Source of the DNA: an uncultured Anaerolineae bacterium
GTDB taxonomy: Bacteria > Chloroflexota > Anaerolineae > B4-G1 > DUEL01
Assembly (NCBI GenBank): GCA_937942115.1
Contig: CALDFY010000071.1
Location: 1-5,553, forward strand
Direction: 5' to 3'
DNA length: 5,553 nt
A program made the position numbers and the translations under genes. Shown one piece after another: positions 5,376 through 5,553 of the stretch (the stretch's first letter is position 1; each line of letters starts with the position of its first letter). The notes beneath the pieces were generated by a model. It had not been told where the DNA came from. It made no database searches and was given only the letters and a program-made list of their open reading frames with translations.

Positions 5376-5396
5376 GCGGCGGCCTTCGGCCGCCGC
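5376..5396. other. Perfect 9-bp GC hairpin
   Basis: Arms GCGGCGGCC and GGCCGCCGC surround a TTC loop. A TTTT lies just before it on the plus strand and C-runs after it, so no T-tract follows the stem on either strand and an intrinsic terminator is not supported. The G4 run before it and the C6 run after it could extend the pairing past a small bulge, giving a larger cruciform. Confidence 0.6.
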
Positions 5397-5523
5397 ACCC
5401 CCCACCCCCGGCCCCCATATGCGTTAACTTAAGGGGCTGCGCCAGTTGGGTCGCCGCCTCGGGCGCTGACTGAAGCCAGCCTCTTTGGGCCTTCGGCCGG
5501 GTCCCTTCACTTCGTTCGCAACA

Positions 5524-5543
5524 AGGTCGGCCTTCGCCGACCT
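5524..5543. other. 8-bp hairpin at the window edge
   Basis: Arms AGGTCGGC and GCCGACCT flank a CTTC loop. It ends ten bases before the window edge, so what it follows or precedes cannot be seen. No T-run is visible on the plus strand in the remaining bases. It may belong to a dispersed GC-rich intergenic repeat. Confidence 0.5.
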
Positions 5544-5553
5544 CCCGAGAAGG

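Larger units (their letters stand above)
5308..5553. other. Non-coding upstream region with G-runs, C-runs and hairpins
   Basis: No gene, tRNA or other RNA gene is recognisable in this block upstream of the membrane operon. Its content is structural: a G-run cluster at 5344-5371, a perfect hairpin at 5376-5396, C-runs of 6, 5 and 5 at 5398-5416, a short GGCC-TTC-GGCC hairpin at 5488-5498, and another hairpin at 5524-5543. It probably separates this operon from a neighbour beyond the window edge. Confidence 0.6.

Noticed and set aside
5376..5396. Intrinsic terminator
   Set aside because: The stem is strong, but no T-run follows it on either strand; the TTTT is on the wrong side for plus-strand termination and reads as AAAA on the minus strand.
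5465..5480. Remote copy of the 38-bp repeat (GCGCTGACTGAAG)
   Set aside because: Only about nine bases match the array unit, no better than chance in this base composition.
5430..5510. Possible tRNA or structured RNA gene
   Set aside because: GC-rich with short stems, but no T-loop TTCGA-type motif, acceptor pairing or anticodon arm could be found.

Overview
This 5.5 kb, GC-rich window looks like a bacterial chromosome fragment. The compact high-GC coding, the TrmI type and the style of intergenic repeats suggest a Chloroflexota (Anaerolineae-like) or similar, possibly thermophilic, lineage. That placement is inference from sequence style, not a marker-gene result. All five credible genes lie on the minus strand, so transcription runs from high to low coordinates. 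The long plus-strand open frames are high-GC shadows of these genes.

Read in the direction of transcription: an intergenic block (5553 to about 5308) holds G-runs, C-runs and strong hairpins. It is followed by a good sigma-70-like promoter with an extended -10 (5307-5279). This drives three tightly packed membrane-protein genes: a divergent NuoL/HyfB/HyfD-type antiporter-like protein (5237-3684), a HyfE/NuoK-like small membrane protein (3684-3013, overlapping its neighbour by one base) and a NuoN/HyfF-type antiporter-like protein (2993-1680). Order and sizes resemble the hyfD-hyfE-hyfF block of hydrogenase-4/complex-I-type membrane arms. No NuoH-like, Fe-S or catalytic subunit is present, and several proton-path lysine/glutamate positions are altered. 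This is the best candidate here for an undescribed system.

Downstream, a 16-bp palindrome and a 14-copy heptamer array (1670-1564) separate the membrane operon from a 68-residue ThiS/MoaD-family sulfur carrier (1562-1356). A 38-bp-unit repeat array (1349-1081) then fills the whole gap to trmI (1079-231), a tRNA m1A58 methyltransferase. One further 38-bp unit lies inside the trmI N-terminus, flanked by a 10-bp direct duplication and in frame. The same 16-bp palindrome recurs just after trmI (189-204).

The sulfur carrier and TrmI could both serve tRNA T-loop modification (2-thiouridine 54 and m1A58, as in Thermus). This is a hypothesis from adjacency and family membership. The first 150 bases are G-run-rich non-coding DNA.
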